This document shows, piece after piece, positions 34,677 to 42,485 of a DNA stretch of 54,920 nucleotides. The first letter of the stretch is position 1, and the number at the start of each line of letters is the position of its first letter. The position numbers and the translations under genes are program-made. The notes beneath the pieces are model-generated. The model did not search any database, was not told the DNA's origin, and worked only from the letters and a program-made list of their open reading frames with translations. The stretch comes from Candidatus Heimdallarchaeota archaeon (GTDB taxonomy: Archaea; Asgardarchaeota; Heimdallarchaeia; JABLTI01): assembly GCA_019056785.1 (NCBI GenBank), contig DXJV01000082.1:1-54920 (forward strand), in the 5' to 3' direction.

Positions 34677-35861
34677 CTAGTCCCTCCATTTAATCGCCAG
34701 TATGCCCAAAATTTGAAAGATAAAAGCAAAAATGGCTGATAAAGCAAAATGAAGCCAAAAACCTCCGGTAAAAGTACCCATCATGGTATAACGAATTCCT
34801 TCAGTTAAGTAATAAAGCGGGAAAATACGCGCAAGTGCACGAAGGAACTGTGGGAAATCAAGCAAAGGAATTATCACACCACTTAAGATTATTTGTGGAA
34901 CGAGAAAAAGAATCGAAACGATCATAATACCATCCGGATTAGAAATAAGACGTACCAGAATAAAGCCTATACCTGAAAAAGTCAACGTTCCAAAAATAAT
35001 GAAAAGAAGCATTAGTGGATGTAAACTCGAGATATTAAAGCTAAAAATAAGGGCAAATAAGATGACAAGCGTGCTGGCAATAAATACTAATAATAATTGC
35101 CAGAGCTGTCGTGAAAAAACCAATTCAAACCGGGTGAGAGGTGTTGTTGCCAATTTGGATAGGAAATTGCTCTCTTTCTCTTCCAAGTCGTAATTTACGC
35201 TTGTGAAGAGTGTGATGGTTGAGATAGCAATCATGATAATCCCGGGTACAAGAGAGTCAATATATGAAAGATTGGCCACATAATTGTAAACGACATCCAT
35301 ACCAAATTTAAGCTCAATTGGCATGATTAGTATATTGTAATCCATCACCACTTCATTCACAATATCAATTACCGTTTTTGCTGAATAAGAGGAAGGGTCG
35401 TAGTAGATAGTCAAGTTTGCAGTCAGATTCAGGCTTAATTTCACTCCCCATGTTGGAGGGATAATCAATAAGACAAATCTGTTGTTTTCTTTCAGCCATT
35501 CTTCAGGTGAAATGATTGGTTCCGTCACTTCGTTGACTTTTAAAGTAGTAGTGTTTTCAAGTAGTCCCATAAAATAGGCCGATTGTTCGCTATGATCCTG
35601 ATCTACAACATCGAGATTGAGCGTTTGGAATTCTGCTCGACCAAAGATTGCTCCGAATATCAAAACAAGAACAATGGGGTAAATTATTGACCAGAAGATA
35701 ACATTAGGAGAGCGGAAATATCGCAAACTTCGACCGCCAATTAAAGTAAAAATACGTCGCATGCTTAAATAGAAATTTCTGGCAAGACGTTTTAGGTGTA
35801 ATACAAACTTGGATGGTGCTTTTGGTTGTTCTTTTTCTTCTAGAATCGGTTGCTCATCCAA
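34677..35861 (-). CDS. ABC-2 type transporter permease
   Basis: A 394-residue ABC-2 permease with the same plan as its downstream partner: one N-terminal helix (about 45-75), an outer domain with LKVNEVTEPIISPEEWLKENNRFVLLIIPPTWG, and five C-terminal helices. TTPLTRFELVFSRQ is the contact loop. It starts at a TTG (35861) that follows GGTGA by five bases. It lies 34 bases after the ATPase gene, so ATPase and both permeases form one operon and probably one exporter. Confidence 0.85.
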   Translation of the reverse strand: MDEQPILEEKEQPKAPSKFVLHLKRLARNFYLSMRRIFTLIGGRSLRYFRSPNVIFWSIIYPIVLVLIFGAIFGRAEFQTLNLDVVDQDHSEQSAYFMGLLENTTTLKVNEVTEPIISPEEWLKENNRFVLLIIPPTWGVKLSLNLTANLTIYYDPSSYSAKTVIDIVNEVVMDYNILIMPIELKFGMDVVYNYVANLSYIDSLVPGIIMIAISTITLFTSVNYDLEEKESNFLSKLATTPLTRFELVFSRQLWQLLLVFIASTLVILFALIFSFNISSLHPLMLLFIIFGTLTFSGIGFILVRLISNPDGIMIVSILFLVPQIILSGVIIPLLDFPQFLRALARIFPLYYLTEGIRYTMMGTFTGGFWLHFALSAIFAFIFQILGILAIKWRD

Positions 35862-35895
35862 ATTACTTCACCATCCTATTCTGTATATGATACTT

Positions 35896-36900
35896 TCATA
35901 TGGTTTCTGATAATTTCTCTCCGGTTAGGGTTATAAATGCGTCATTCAAAGTTGGTTTCTGCGTAATGATATCAGAATAGCGAGCATTCACTTTTTCGAG
36001 TTTGTTTAGAACTTCTGCTAAAGTGATTTCCTCGCTAGAAATGACGATGTTATCATCAATAATTTCAAAGGGGCATTCATCTTGTAGTGCTTTAATTGCT
36101 TTTTCGCGTTCCGTCAAACTAATGAAACGAATGATAATTCTACTACCAGCGCTATAGCGATCAATAAGTTCCAAAGGGGTCCCAATATCCTTTAGTAGGC
36201 CTTTATGGATGATCGCCACTTGATCGGCAACAATAGCCGGTTCAAGCGCTTGATTAGTTGTCAAGACAATAGTCTTCCCTCGCGCCTTAAACTCTTTAAG
36301 AATCCCCCAAATTTCTTTCTTAGCAAATTGGTCCAAACCACTTGTTGGTTCATCTAGGAAAACAATGTCAGGATCGTTGATAAAAGCTGTTGCTAAACCA
36401 ACTTTCCGTTTAATGGGGAAAGTTAATTGTCGATAACGTTTATTTGCATAGTCTGTCAAATTAAATAACTCAATGATCTCTGAAACAGGGAGCATCTTGT
36501 CATACATTTTTCCCCAAAATTGAAGGTTTTCTTTAACAGTTAAATTGTCATAGGTTCTAAATTCTTGCGGAAGGTAGCCAATACGTTTCTTAATCTCACG
36601 CATTTCATAGCTTTTGGAAATGTCGTTTTGAAGAATGGTCACTTCTCCACTTGAGGGGTTTCGCAATCCGACCAATATTTCAAGTAAAGTTGTTTTTCCT
36701 GAACCATCTGGCCCTAAAATACAATAAATCTCCTCGAGTGCAACTACAAAGGAAATACCGTTCAAGATATCAACGCCATTAAATTCTTTCTTAAGATCCT
36801 TAACAGTAATTACTTTCTCTTGGTCCAAGGTTATCAACAACTTTTCCTTCACTACAACTTTGTATTTTATAATCTTTGTTATTTTCTTTTTTGGATTCAA
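35896..36900 (-). CDS. ABC transporter ATP-binding protein with altered signature and H-loop
   Basis: A 334-residue ATPase of the ABC-2 exporter operon. Walker A is GPDGSGKTT at 63-71, the Q-loop is Q112, Walker B with the catalytic Glu is IVFLDEP (179-185) and the D-loop SGLD at 187-190. Two functional sites differ from the norm. The signature that is usually LSGG is LTFP (159-162), though the following KRKVGLA is kept. The H-loop His is Asn (N216 in TTNQ). Such changes mark degenerate ATP sites in heterodimeric ABC proteins, but here no second ATPase gene is in the operon. The start is a TTG; a basic leader of about 28 residues precedes the domain. Confidence 0.85.
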   Translation of the reverse strand: MNPKKKITKIIKYKVVVKEKLLITLDQEKVITVKDLKKEFNGVDILNGISFVVALEEIYCILGPDGSGKTTLLEILVGLRNPSSGEVTILQNDISKSYEMREIKKRIGYLPQEFRTYDNLTVKENLQFWGKMYDKMLPVSEIIELFNLTDYANKRYRQLTFPIKRKVGLATAFINDPDIVFLDEPTSGLDQFAKKEIWGILKEFKARGKTIVLTTNQALEPAIVADQVAIIHKGLLKDIGTPLELIDRYSAGSRIIIRFISLTEREKAIKALQDECPFEIIDDNIVISSEEITLAEVLNKLEKVNARYSDIITQKPTLNDAFITLTGEKLSETI

Positions 36901-36970
36901 GAATTTTTCTACTTACCGATTGAGTAATCCTTTTAATCCTTTAAATTAACTTTAATCCGAGCAAATTACT

Positions 36971-36984
36971 AAAGATTTAAATTG
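36971..36984 (+). promoter_or_regulatory. Possible BRE/TATA of the Arf-like GTPase gene
   Basis: AAAGATTTAAATTG resembles a BRE followed by a TATA box. It lies 21-34 bases before the ATG at 37006, so the transcript would begin about at the start codon and be almost leaderless. Confidence 0.35.
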
Positions 36985-37005
36985 TTAGTAGCGGAGAAAA
37001 GGTGA

Positions 37006-37962
37006 ATGTCATTTTTAAGTCGAATATTAAAAAAGCAATATTCGGGTTTTGATTCGAAAAGTAAAAGATCAATTGCTATCATTGGTCTTGATGGTGCCGG
37101 TAAAACCACGATTATTAATCGACTGCTCAAATCAGAATTTAATCTTGTCCGACCAACTTTTGGAATAAATATTGAGATTTACAAATACCGAAGTTTGGAA
37201 TTCATTGTATATGATATTGGCGGACAAACACCTCTTCGAGAGTCTCTGTGGAATAAGTTTGTTGCAAGCGCAGATGGAATTGTTTTTGTCTTTGACTCTG
37301 CTGATAAGAAGAGGTTTAAATTAGCGGTACAAGAATTTTACAATACATTAACGTATAATGAGAAAGCCCCCTTATTATTCCTAGCAAATAAAATCGATTT
37401 AAAAGAAGCCGTTGACTTTAACAAAATTAGAAGCCTTTTCAATTTCAATAAGCTAATTCGAGAACAAAGAAAGTGCGAATTTACACAATGCTCTGCATTG
37501 ACTGGCGAACAGTTATTTGAAAGTTGGGATTGGCTAACGCATCAATTACTGTCCAAAAAAGAAATTTCTTCTATGAATGTTAAAATTCTTGGAGGGTATC
37601 TTTATTTGAGCTCGGGAGACATGCTTGAAGAATTTCTTTGTGGGACGCCAAAAACGCAAAGCAAACACTTTCCATTATTGAAAGAAGGGAATTACGAAAT
37701 TCAACGGTTTATAAAACAAATGAAGAATTATCAGAAAGCAGAAACACTCTTACAAACAGGCAACAAACAATTGATAATTGTTAAAGAAGATGAATTAGTT
37801 CTTGGACTCATTATTCAATCAGATGATCCGGCTGCAAGAGCCATTCGCATTCTGAAAAATCTGCACAAAAAAGTAGCAAAGAAACTCGCAAATAAAGAGA
37901 AAATCAATTTTCAAGAATTTATTCAATCAGATTATCCTATTGATATTTATCTCGAGGAGTAA
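37006..37962 (+). CDS. Arf-like small GTPase with a C-terminal extension domain
   Basis: A 318-residue protein. Residues about 20-185 are a complete Arf/Arl/SarA-type GTPase: GLDGAGKTT (G1), PTFGINIE (switch I, with the conserved Thr), DIGGQTPLRESLWNKF (G3 and switch II), ANKIDL (G4) and CSALTGEQL (G5). The extended LWNKF and the absence of a Rab-like G3 place it with Arf. Residues about 190-318 are an extra alpha/beta domain (KQLIIVKEDELVLGLIIQSDDPAARAIRILKNLHKKVAKKL) of unknown fold, possibly longin- or roadblock-like. The N-terminus (LSRILKKQYSGFD) could be an amphipathic helix; the myristoylated Gly of eukaryotic Arf is not present at position 2. It diverges from the ABC operon. Confidence 0.85.
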   Translation: MSFLSRILKKQYSGFDSKSKRSIAIIGLDGAGKTTIINRLLKSEFNLVRPTFGINIEIYKYRSLEFIVYDIGGQTPLRESLWNKFVASADGIVFVFDSADKKRFKLAVQEFYNTLTYNEKAPLLFLANKIDLKEAVDFNKIRSLFNFNKLIREQRKCEFTQCSALTGEQLFESWDWLTHQLLSKKEISSMNVKILGGYLYLSSGDMLEEFLCGTPKTQSKHFPLLKEGNYEIQRFIKQMKNYQKAETLLQTGNKQLIIVKEDELVLGLIIQSDDPAARAIRILKNLHKKVAKKLANKEKINFQEFIQSDYPIDIYLEE

Positions 37963-37987
37963 ATTTCTCAACCCTTTTTTTACTCCT
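37955..37987. terminator. Hairpin holding both stop codons of a convergent pair
   Basis: AGGAGTAAA (37955-37963) and TTTACTCCT (37979-37987) form a perfect 9-bp stem. The loop ends in a T-run (37975-37980). Stop codons of the GTPase gene (plus) and the Lrp gene (minus) lie in the arms. Confidence 0.55.
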
Positions 37988-38408
37988 GTTTATGGGTTTC
38001 CTGAATAATTGAAGGCATCACTTCAAGTACCCCTTCCAACTCCTCTATTTTTTCCACAATTTCACCCAAATGGATGCCATCATTGGCGAAAATTTTACAC
38101 ATGATCATAAATGCTCCAGTCGAGGTTGCTAGGAATTTCACCTCATTAATTTTTTTCAAAGCCTTCACTACCCGGAGAAGTTTGGAAGGGTGAGTATTTA
38201 TCCCAATAAAAGCAATTGTATTGTAGCCAAGATAAGCAGGATTCAATTCAATAGTAAATCGCTTAATAACCCCTCTTTGTAGTAATTTTAACAAGCGTTG
38301 TCGAACAGTTGATTCACTTCGATTAATACGTTTTGCAATTTCAATATTTGATACGCGCGAATCTTTTTGAAGAATGGCAATTATTTTTTGATCAATTTCA
38401 TCGTACAT
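37980..38408 (-). CDS. Lrp/AsnC family transcriptional regulator
   Basis: A 142-residue regulator. The start is the ATG at 38408, five bases after GGTGA; a GTG three codons upstream lies within that ribosome site. Residues 1-50 are a winged helix-turn-helix (EIDQKIIAILQKDSRVSNIEIAKRINRSESTVRQRLLKL). A RAM (ACT-like) domain follows (GYNTIAFIGINTHPSKLLRVVKALKKINEVKFLATSTGAFMIMCKIF), which binds amino acids and forms oligomers. A strong inverted repeat brackets its TATA box (38429-38498), which suggests autoregulation. Targets are unknown. Confidence 0.9.
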   Translation of the reverse strand: MYDEIDQKIIAILQKDSRVSNIEIAKRINRSESTVRQRLLKLLQRGVIKRFTIELNPAYLGYNTIAFIGINTHPSKLLRVVKALKKINEVKFLATSTGAFMIMCKIFANDGIHLGEIVEKIEELEGVLEVMPSIIQETHKQE

Positions 38409-38428
38409 CTGTTTCACCGATAAAACAA

Positions 38429-38498
38429 CGATTTTCGTTTAACGGTGCCGAAAGTCATTAATAAACATGTGTTTTACTTTTTGTTAAAACGAAAAACG
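38429..38498 (-). promoter_or_regulatory. Promoter and probable operator of the Lrp gene (inverted repeat around the TATA box)
   Basis: CGATTTTCGTTTAAC (38429-38443) and GTTAAAACGAAAAACG (38483-38498) are near-perfect inverted copies, differing by one inserted T and one base. Between them, on the minus strand, lies TTTATTAAT (about 38457-38465), a likely TATA box. The inner arm would cover the start of transcription and the outer arm the region before the BRE. Lrp proteins bind such palindromes as dimers. Confidence 0.5.
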
Positions 38499-38591
38499 GG
38501 GAAAGGCTTTGATTCGAACAAAAAAAATTTACTTATAACTCATGCAAAAAAATTTGAAGGACCAAACACTAAAAAAACAAAGTGAGAAATT

Positions 38592-38771
38592 TTGCCCCTC
38601 GATCAAGAAACAATTGAATTTTTAGTTCAAGAAACTATCGAAGCAGCATTGGAAGACACGAAAGAAAAATTGAATGAATTAGTAAGAAAATACCCATTTA
38701 AGCTCACTGTAAGGGCTCCAAAATTAATTAAAATTGAAAAGGCGAAGAAAGGAAAAATAGAATGGAAATAA
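38592..38771 (+). CDS. Small charged helical protein of unknown function (59 aa)
   Basis: A TTG at 38592 opens a 59-residue frame ending at TAA 38769-38771. The protein reads as one or two charged helices (QETIEFLVQETIEAALEDTKEKL, then NELVRKYPFKLTVRAPKLIKIEK) with a basic C-terminus and a near-even mix of Glu and Lys. An A/T-rich element (TTTACTTATAAC) lies about 55 bases upstream as a possible TATA box, and GTGAG about five bases before the start may bind the ribosome. The codon pattern is like its neighbours. No family is recognised; it could be a small regulator or RNA-binding protein. Confidence 0.45.
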   Translation: MPLDQETIEFLVQETIEAALEDTKEKLNELVRKYPFKLTVRAPKLIKIEKAKKGKIEWK

Positions 38772-38874
38772 AGAATGGGAAAAATGAAAATAAAGAAAAT
38801 AACGGAAGTATTTTCTCTGTCAACCTATTATCATTTGCTTCAAGTGAAGATAAATCTTGTTCTGTAACCGTTAC

Positions 38875-39018
38875 TTAATCAGTAAAACGATTGCCACATT
38901 CTTTGCAAACTTTTACTTTTGCGTAAATGGGATTGTGACCTGCATAACCCAAGACTTTTGATTTATCTTCAACTTCTTTAATGTTTTCAGAACCACATTT
39001 TGGACATTGATATGGCAT
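38875..39018 (-). CDS. Zinc-ribbon mini-protein (47 aa)
   Basis: A 47-residue protein: QCPKCGSEN at the start and VCKECGNRF at the end give two C-x-x-C pairs 30 residues apart, a rubredoxin-like zinc ribbon. The start ATG at 39018 follows GGTGAT (39030-39025) by six bases, so the gene is well supported despite its size. Small zinc ribbons of this kind are common in archaea and often bind nucleic acid or ribosomal proteins. It faces the small helical gene at 38592 with about 100 bases between their stops. Confidence 0.75.
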   Translation of the reverse strand: MPYQCPKCGSENIKEVEDKSKVLGYAGHNPIYAKVKVCKECGNRFTD

Positions 39019-39223
39019 TTTTTTATCACCCAATTATTTGTATGTTTTAAATTAACTGTTCTTTTTACTTTTAAGTTTGTTGGGATAAATAAGTTTCTAT
39101 TTTATTTATGGATTTTGGTAGCGGAAGTACATCTTTCAAGCCGAAAGAGCATCGGATACCAGAGATTACTAACCAAAAGTATTTTAAAAACCTATCTCTT
39201 AGGAAGTTAATGGCAGATTTTCG

Positions 39224-39706
39224 ATGTTGGAAAAAGAAAATGTCAGGTTAGGCGGCGAGCAACCTCAAACCGGAGAAGAAAATTCGAAACGGTGCTCTTG
39301 GTGCCATAGTTTTGAAGCGCCTGAAAAGTCATTAGAAGAATTCGAGGTCGCACGAAAAGGTGAAGACTTAAAAAAGTACTATGCATGTTCGCCGGTTCAT
39401 AAAAATCTTATCCTGAGGTACATTCACTATGTAGAAAAAACTTATTGGCTCTTCTTATTTTTCGTACTCTTGATCCCCCTAGTTCTCATAATCTTGGCGA
39501 TCTTTTACCACAGCTTTATTTTTGTATTCGCGCTGTTCCTTTCAGTTGGTCTGGGAGTGATGATTATTCCACTATTAGGAAATCAATTAATAGTCAATCT
39601 CGGAATTAAGAAAGCCAATCAAGTTGGTAGGATACTTGGAGCAATGCTTTTTATCATAGGGTTGACTTTAGTGTTAATCAATGGTTTGAAAATCCTTCGG
39701 GGATAA
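39224..39706 (+). CDS. Membrane protein with an N-terminal Cys/His zinc-binding motif
   Basis: A 160-residue protein. The N-terminal 60 residues contain C24-x-x-C27-H and C55-x3-H59 (CSWCHSF, YYACSPVHKN), a likely zinc site in the cytosol. Three or four hydrophobic helices follow (about 72-96, 100-122 and 135-157). The family is not recognised. It lies 22 bases ahead of a GNAT gene on the same strand and may be co-transcribed with it. Confidence 0.6.
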   Translation: MLEKENVRLGGEQPQTGEENSKRCSWCHSFEAPEKSLEEFEVARKGEDLKKYYACSPVHKNLILRYIHYVEKTYWLFLFFVLLIPLVLIILAIFYHSFIFVFALFLSVGLGVMIIPLLGNQLIVNLGIKKANQVGRILGAMLFIIGLTLVLINGLKILRG

Positions 39707-39728
39707 ATAACAGGAAGTAGAATAGGCG

Positions 39729-40727
39729 ATGAAAATACGACGAATGATAAAAAAAGATGTCCCTAAAGTTATCAATGTATTAGCAAAAGCATTTAATGAT
39801 TCCTATTTTCAACGAAGAAATATTAAACGTGAACGAAAGAGAACCTCAGAGTCGATTCTTCCTTATCTCGAGATAGAACCAGAAGGAGCCTTTGTTGCTT
39901 ATTCGAGCAGTAAAATAGTAGGCGCACTCTTTGCGCACACCTGGGGGAAATTTGGTTGGATAGGAACGTTTGGTGTTTTGCCGGAATATCAAAACAAAGG
40001 AATTGGGAGAAAATTACTGGAAAAAGGCTTGTATTATTTGACAGAAACTAGACCTGTTACGACTTTAGCGTTAGAAACAATGCCAAGTAGTATGACTAAT
40101 ATTGGACTTTACAGTAAACAAGGGTTCCGGCCTGCCTTTTTAACGATAAAACTCCAACAAGAAATTCTTTCTGCACTAAAAGCAAACAATTCTTCACTAA
40201 ACAACAAAACGAACCTTTCGTCACTCGAGATTAGCTATTTCTCAAAGGAAGAAAATAAAGAAGATATTCTAACACGTTGTAGCTGGCTTTCTGATAAATT
40301 GCACAATGGTTTGGATTATACAAATGAGATATTGATCACAAATAAATATGCTTTAGGTGAAACAATACTTGTAAAGAGAGAGGGGTTCGTTATTGGCTAT
40401 GCAATTTGTAGAGCCAAGCCAAAATACGAAGAAGAGGATGCTGCCAAACTGTTGGAGATAAAAGTTCTGGTAATTGACAAAAGTATTCGTGAACCTGAAA
40501 TTTTGGACCTATTAATTAATGCATGTGAAGAGTTTGGTTTCCAAAATGGCAAACAATGGTTAAAATTAAGCATAAACTCCAGCTACTGGGTAGTTTATCG
40601 CCATCTTTTAGACAAAGGCTTTACTGTTGTATCAGCAATTCTAAGAATGATAAAATTCAGTGAAGATATTATCTCACATGATCGCTCTCATGAATGGCTT
40701 GTAAACTGCTCAAGTTTGACAATGTAG
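39729..40727 (+). CDS. Two-domain GNAT acetyltransferase
   Basis: A 332-residue protein. The N-terminal GNAT domain (about 1-155) has the CoA-binding motif GVLPEYQNKGIGRKLLEKG (QNKGIG at 88-93) and the motif B segment SSMTNIGLYSKQGFRPAFLTIKL. The second half (about 165-325) has the same alternating pattern but no clear Q-x-x-G-x-G/A, so it may be a degenerate GNAT repeat (RSHEWLV near the end). Substrate unknown. It follows the Cys/His membrane gene by 22 bases and converges on the PH-like gene. Confidence 0.75.
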   Translation: MKIRRMIKKDVPKVINVLAKAFNDSYFQRRNIKRERKRTSESILPYLEIEPEGAFVAYSSSKIVGALFAHTWGKFGWIGTFGVLPEYQNKGIGRKLLEKGLYYLTETRPVTTLALETMPSSMTNIGLYSKQGFRPAFLTIKLQQEILSALKANNSSLNNKTNLSSLEISYFSKEENKEDILTRCSWLSDKLHNGLDYTNEILITNKYALGETILVKREGFVIGYAICRAKPKYEEEDAAKLLEIKVLVIDKSIREPEILDLLINACEEFGFQNGKQWLKLSINSSYWVVYRHLLDKGFTVVSAILRMIKFSEDIISHDRSHEWLVNCSSLTM

Positions 40728-40732
40728 AATCA

Positions 40733-41323
40733 TTACTCGAGTTCGAAATCTTGTACCTTAGGTGGGATTTGGGCAGCAATTTCTTCTTCACTTAATGGCT
40801 TAGAAGTTTGAGTAAATTGCTCTTCACTTGTAGAGCCATTTTTTCCAGGGGGTTTTTTCAGGTAGGAAAGTATTAATGACAAGATCTCATCTGCTTTTTG
40901 TTTACTAAATCTCGTAAATGGAAGAGTAAAATCAAAAGTAGCAGCATAATGGATAATTACTGAATGAATTTTGACAACCGGCTTTTTTCTCAACAACTTT
41001 GCTGTTCGTTTAATAATTTCAATTGAAGAGATGTCTGACCAGAGAAATGTTCGCCAAATAAAGTATTTTCGTACCTTTAGCTGTTTCTGTGATATTTCAA
41101 TGCGCAAACTTATCAGACTTATTATTGACTCGAGGAAAAGAATGAACAGTCCAAAGCCAAGCAAACTCAACAGAAGCTGAAAAAATAGCGTTTGTCGTTC
41201 AGCAAGTCCATATACAATTAAGAAAAGGCTGAAGAGAAATAAAATAGTAAGAAGTGCCAATTCTTGAAGAAATCTTTTTCGTGATACCCTGATAATTGTT
41301 AAGGGGGTTTTCTCACTGTTCAT
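40733..41323 (-). CDS. Two-TM membrane protein with a PH-like domain
   Basis: A 196-residue protein using the ATG at 41323; a GTG three codons upstream is possible. Two helices (about 20-40 and 43-65) are followed by LRIEISQKQLKVRKYFIWRTFLWSDISSIEIIKRT, then a beta region (FDFTLPFTRFSKQKA) and a helix (DEILSLILSYL). This is the same plan as at 9159-9860 and 17786-18304. The C-terminal 40 residues are Glu/Gln-rich and probably flexible. Function unknown. Confidence 0.65.
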   Translation of the reverse strand: MNSEKTPLTIIRVSRKRFLQELALLTILFLFSLFLIVYGLAERQTLFFQLLLSLLGFGLFILFLESIISLISLRIEISQKQLKVRKYFIWRTFLWSDISSIEIIKRTAKLLRKKPVVKIHSVIIHYAATFDFTLPFTRFSKQKADEILSLILSYLKKPPGKNGSTSEEQFTQTSKPLSEEEIAAQIPPKVQDFELE

Positions 41324-41402
41324 AAAATTCACGACAATTAATGATTAGTACTACTTTTAATAACAGTCAATTATAATTATTCATAAAATTGATGATAGAA
41401 TT

Positions 41403-42419
41403 TTAAGCAACTCTTTTAAAAAAGATTTGGCGGTCTTCTGTAGGGTCATGGAGAATGAATTCCTTTCCAAAAACAGAAAGCAAATGATCCTTATGTTGTT
41501 GTGTCAAAAAAAACTGATAAATTGATGACGTACCAAAAAGGTTTTGCATTTGTGAATTCATTTGTGATGGGGGGAAGGGTTTTTCTTTTTGGGGTGTTTG
41601 AAATTTGGCTTGTAAAACGGAAAGTAGCATTAAAAAACAGTTCTTTGTCCAAGTAGCTTTTGGTGAGCTTAATAACATTAAGGTGGGGATGTAAGAAGAG
41701 GGAATATTAACAAGTACTCCTACAGTTTCTTCGCCGGTTTTTATTTGATAAACGTCCCAATTAGGTTTGAGCTTAAAATCTAATAGCTTATCAGCAATAC
41801 ATAATTGCTTCGCCTCTTCACTTATTGCGGCAATTTCTTCGTACCACCAGTGGAACGTTTCTGCTCTTTTTTTCGCAGGATTTGAAAGGCGGTATAAGCT
41901 AATGGGAGTGGTCTCTTGTAATGAAAGTAAACTTTTGGAAAGTTTTCGTCTTAGAAACCGAATGAGCGTTAAGCCGATTCCTTGGGAATGATAGCCTAAT
42001 TTCTTGTAAAGACTCACAGCAGGTATATTTTCCAATAAAACAGAAAAACAGACGAACTTCCGGCGATTTTTCTTGGCAAATTCTTCTGTAAAAAGCATTA
42101 ATTTTGTGCCAAAACCCTGCCTGTAAAAAGAAGGTAAAATACCGATGGCATAAATGAAAATTGATAGTTTGCGTTTTTCAAGCGAAAGTGCCCCTATAAC
42201 ATCTTTTCTCCTCACAAGAATAAACCGCTTTTGTCGTGCTAAACGCCAGCAAAAACTCATGGTAAATTTAAATTTCTCCCAGCGGGATGCCAGTGCCTTC
42301 TTAAAAATAGGATCCTTCTTATGAATTTCCATATTAAGCCTTGTAAACCATAAGAGACGAAGAAATGAAACACGTTTTAATTTTACAGGTAAATCTTCAG
42401 TTGCTTCCTTTTCCTTCAT
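41403..42419 (-). CDS. GNAT family acetyltransferase with a C-terminal extension
   Basis: A 338-residue protein. The GNAT domain (about 30-165) has motif A in IYAIGILPSFYRQGFGTKLMLF (R100-Q-G-F-G104) and motif B in NIPAVSLYKKLGYHSQGIGL. A basic leader and a C-terminal region of about 170 residues (TFHWWYEEIAAISEEA, VYQIKTGEETVGVLVN) resemble a second GNAT half. Substrate unknown. The next gene downstream is on the opposite strand and converges on it with a 70-base gap. Confidence 0.75.
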   Translation of the reverse strand: MKEKEATEDLPVKLKRVSFLRLLWFTRLNMEIHKKDPIFKKALASRWEKFKFTMSFCWRLARQKRFILVRRKDVIGALSLEKRKLSIFIYAIGILPSFYRQGFGTKLMLFTEEFAKKNRRKFVCFSVLLENIPAVSLYKKLGYHSQGIGLTLIRFLRRKLSKSLLSLQETTPISLYRLSNPAKKRAETFHWWYEEIAAISEEAKQLCIADKLLDFKLKPNWDVYQIKTGEETVGVLVNIPSSYIPTLMLLSSPKATWTKNCFLMLLSVLQAKFQTPQKEKPFPPSQMNSQMQNLFGTSSIYQFFLTQQHKDHLLSVFGKEFILHDPTEDRQIFFKRVA

Positions 42420-42485
42420 TTTTACCGGTCCATTAATTTACAGAGATTTTTTACCTTTAAAACCTCTTTGTTTTTTCAAACGCTT

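Noticed and set aside
38507..38520. GATTCGAAC, resembling the T-arm loop of a tRNA
   Set aside because: No acceptor stem, anticodon arm or CCA-proximal pairing can be built around it. No tRNA was recognised anywhere in the window.
39007..39210. A 67-residue hydrophobic plus-strand frame next to the zinc-ribbon gene
   Set aside because: It overlaps the better supported zinc-ribbon start and its ribosome site, has a TTG start without a GGTGA signal, and is only A/T-driven hydrophobic sequence.
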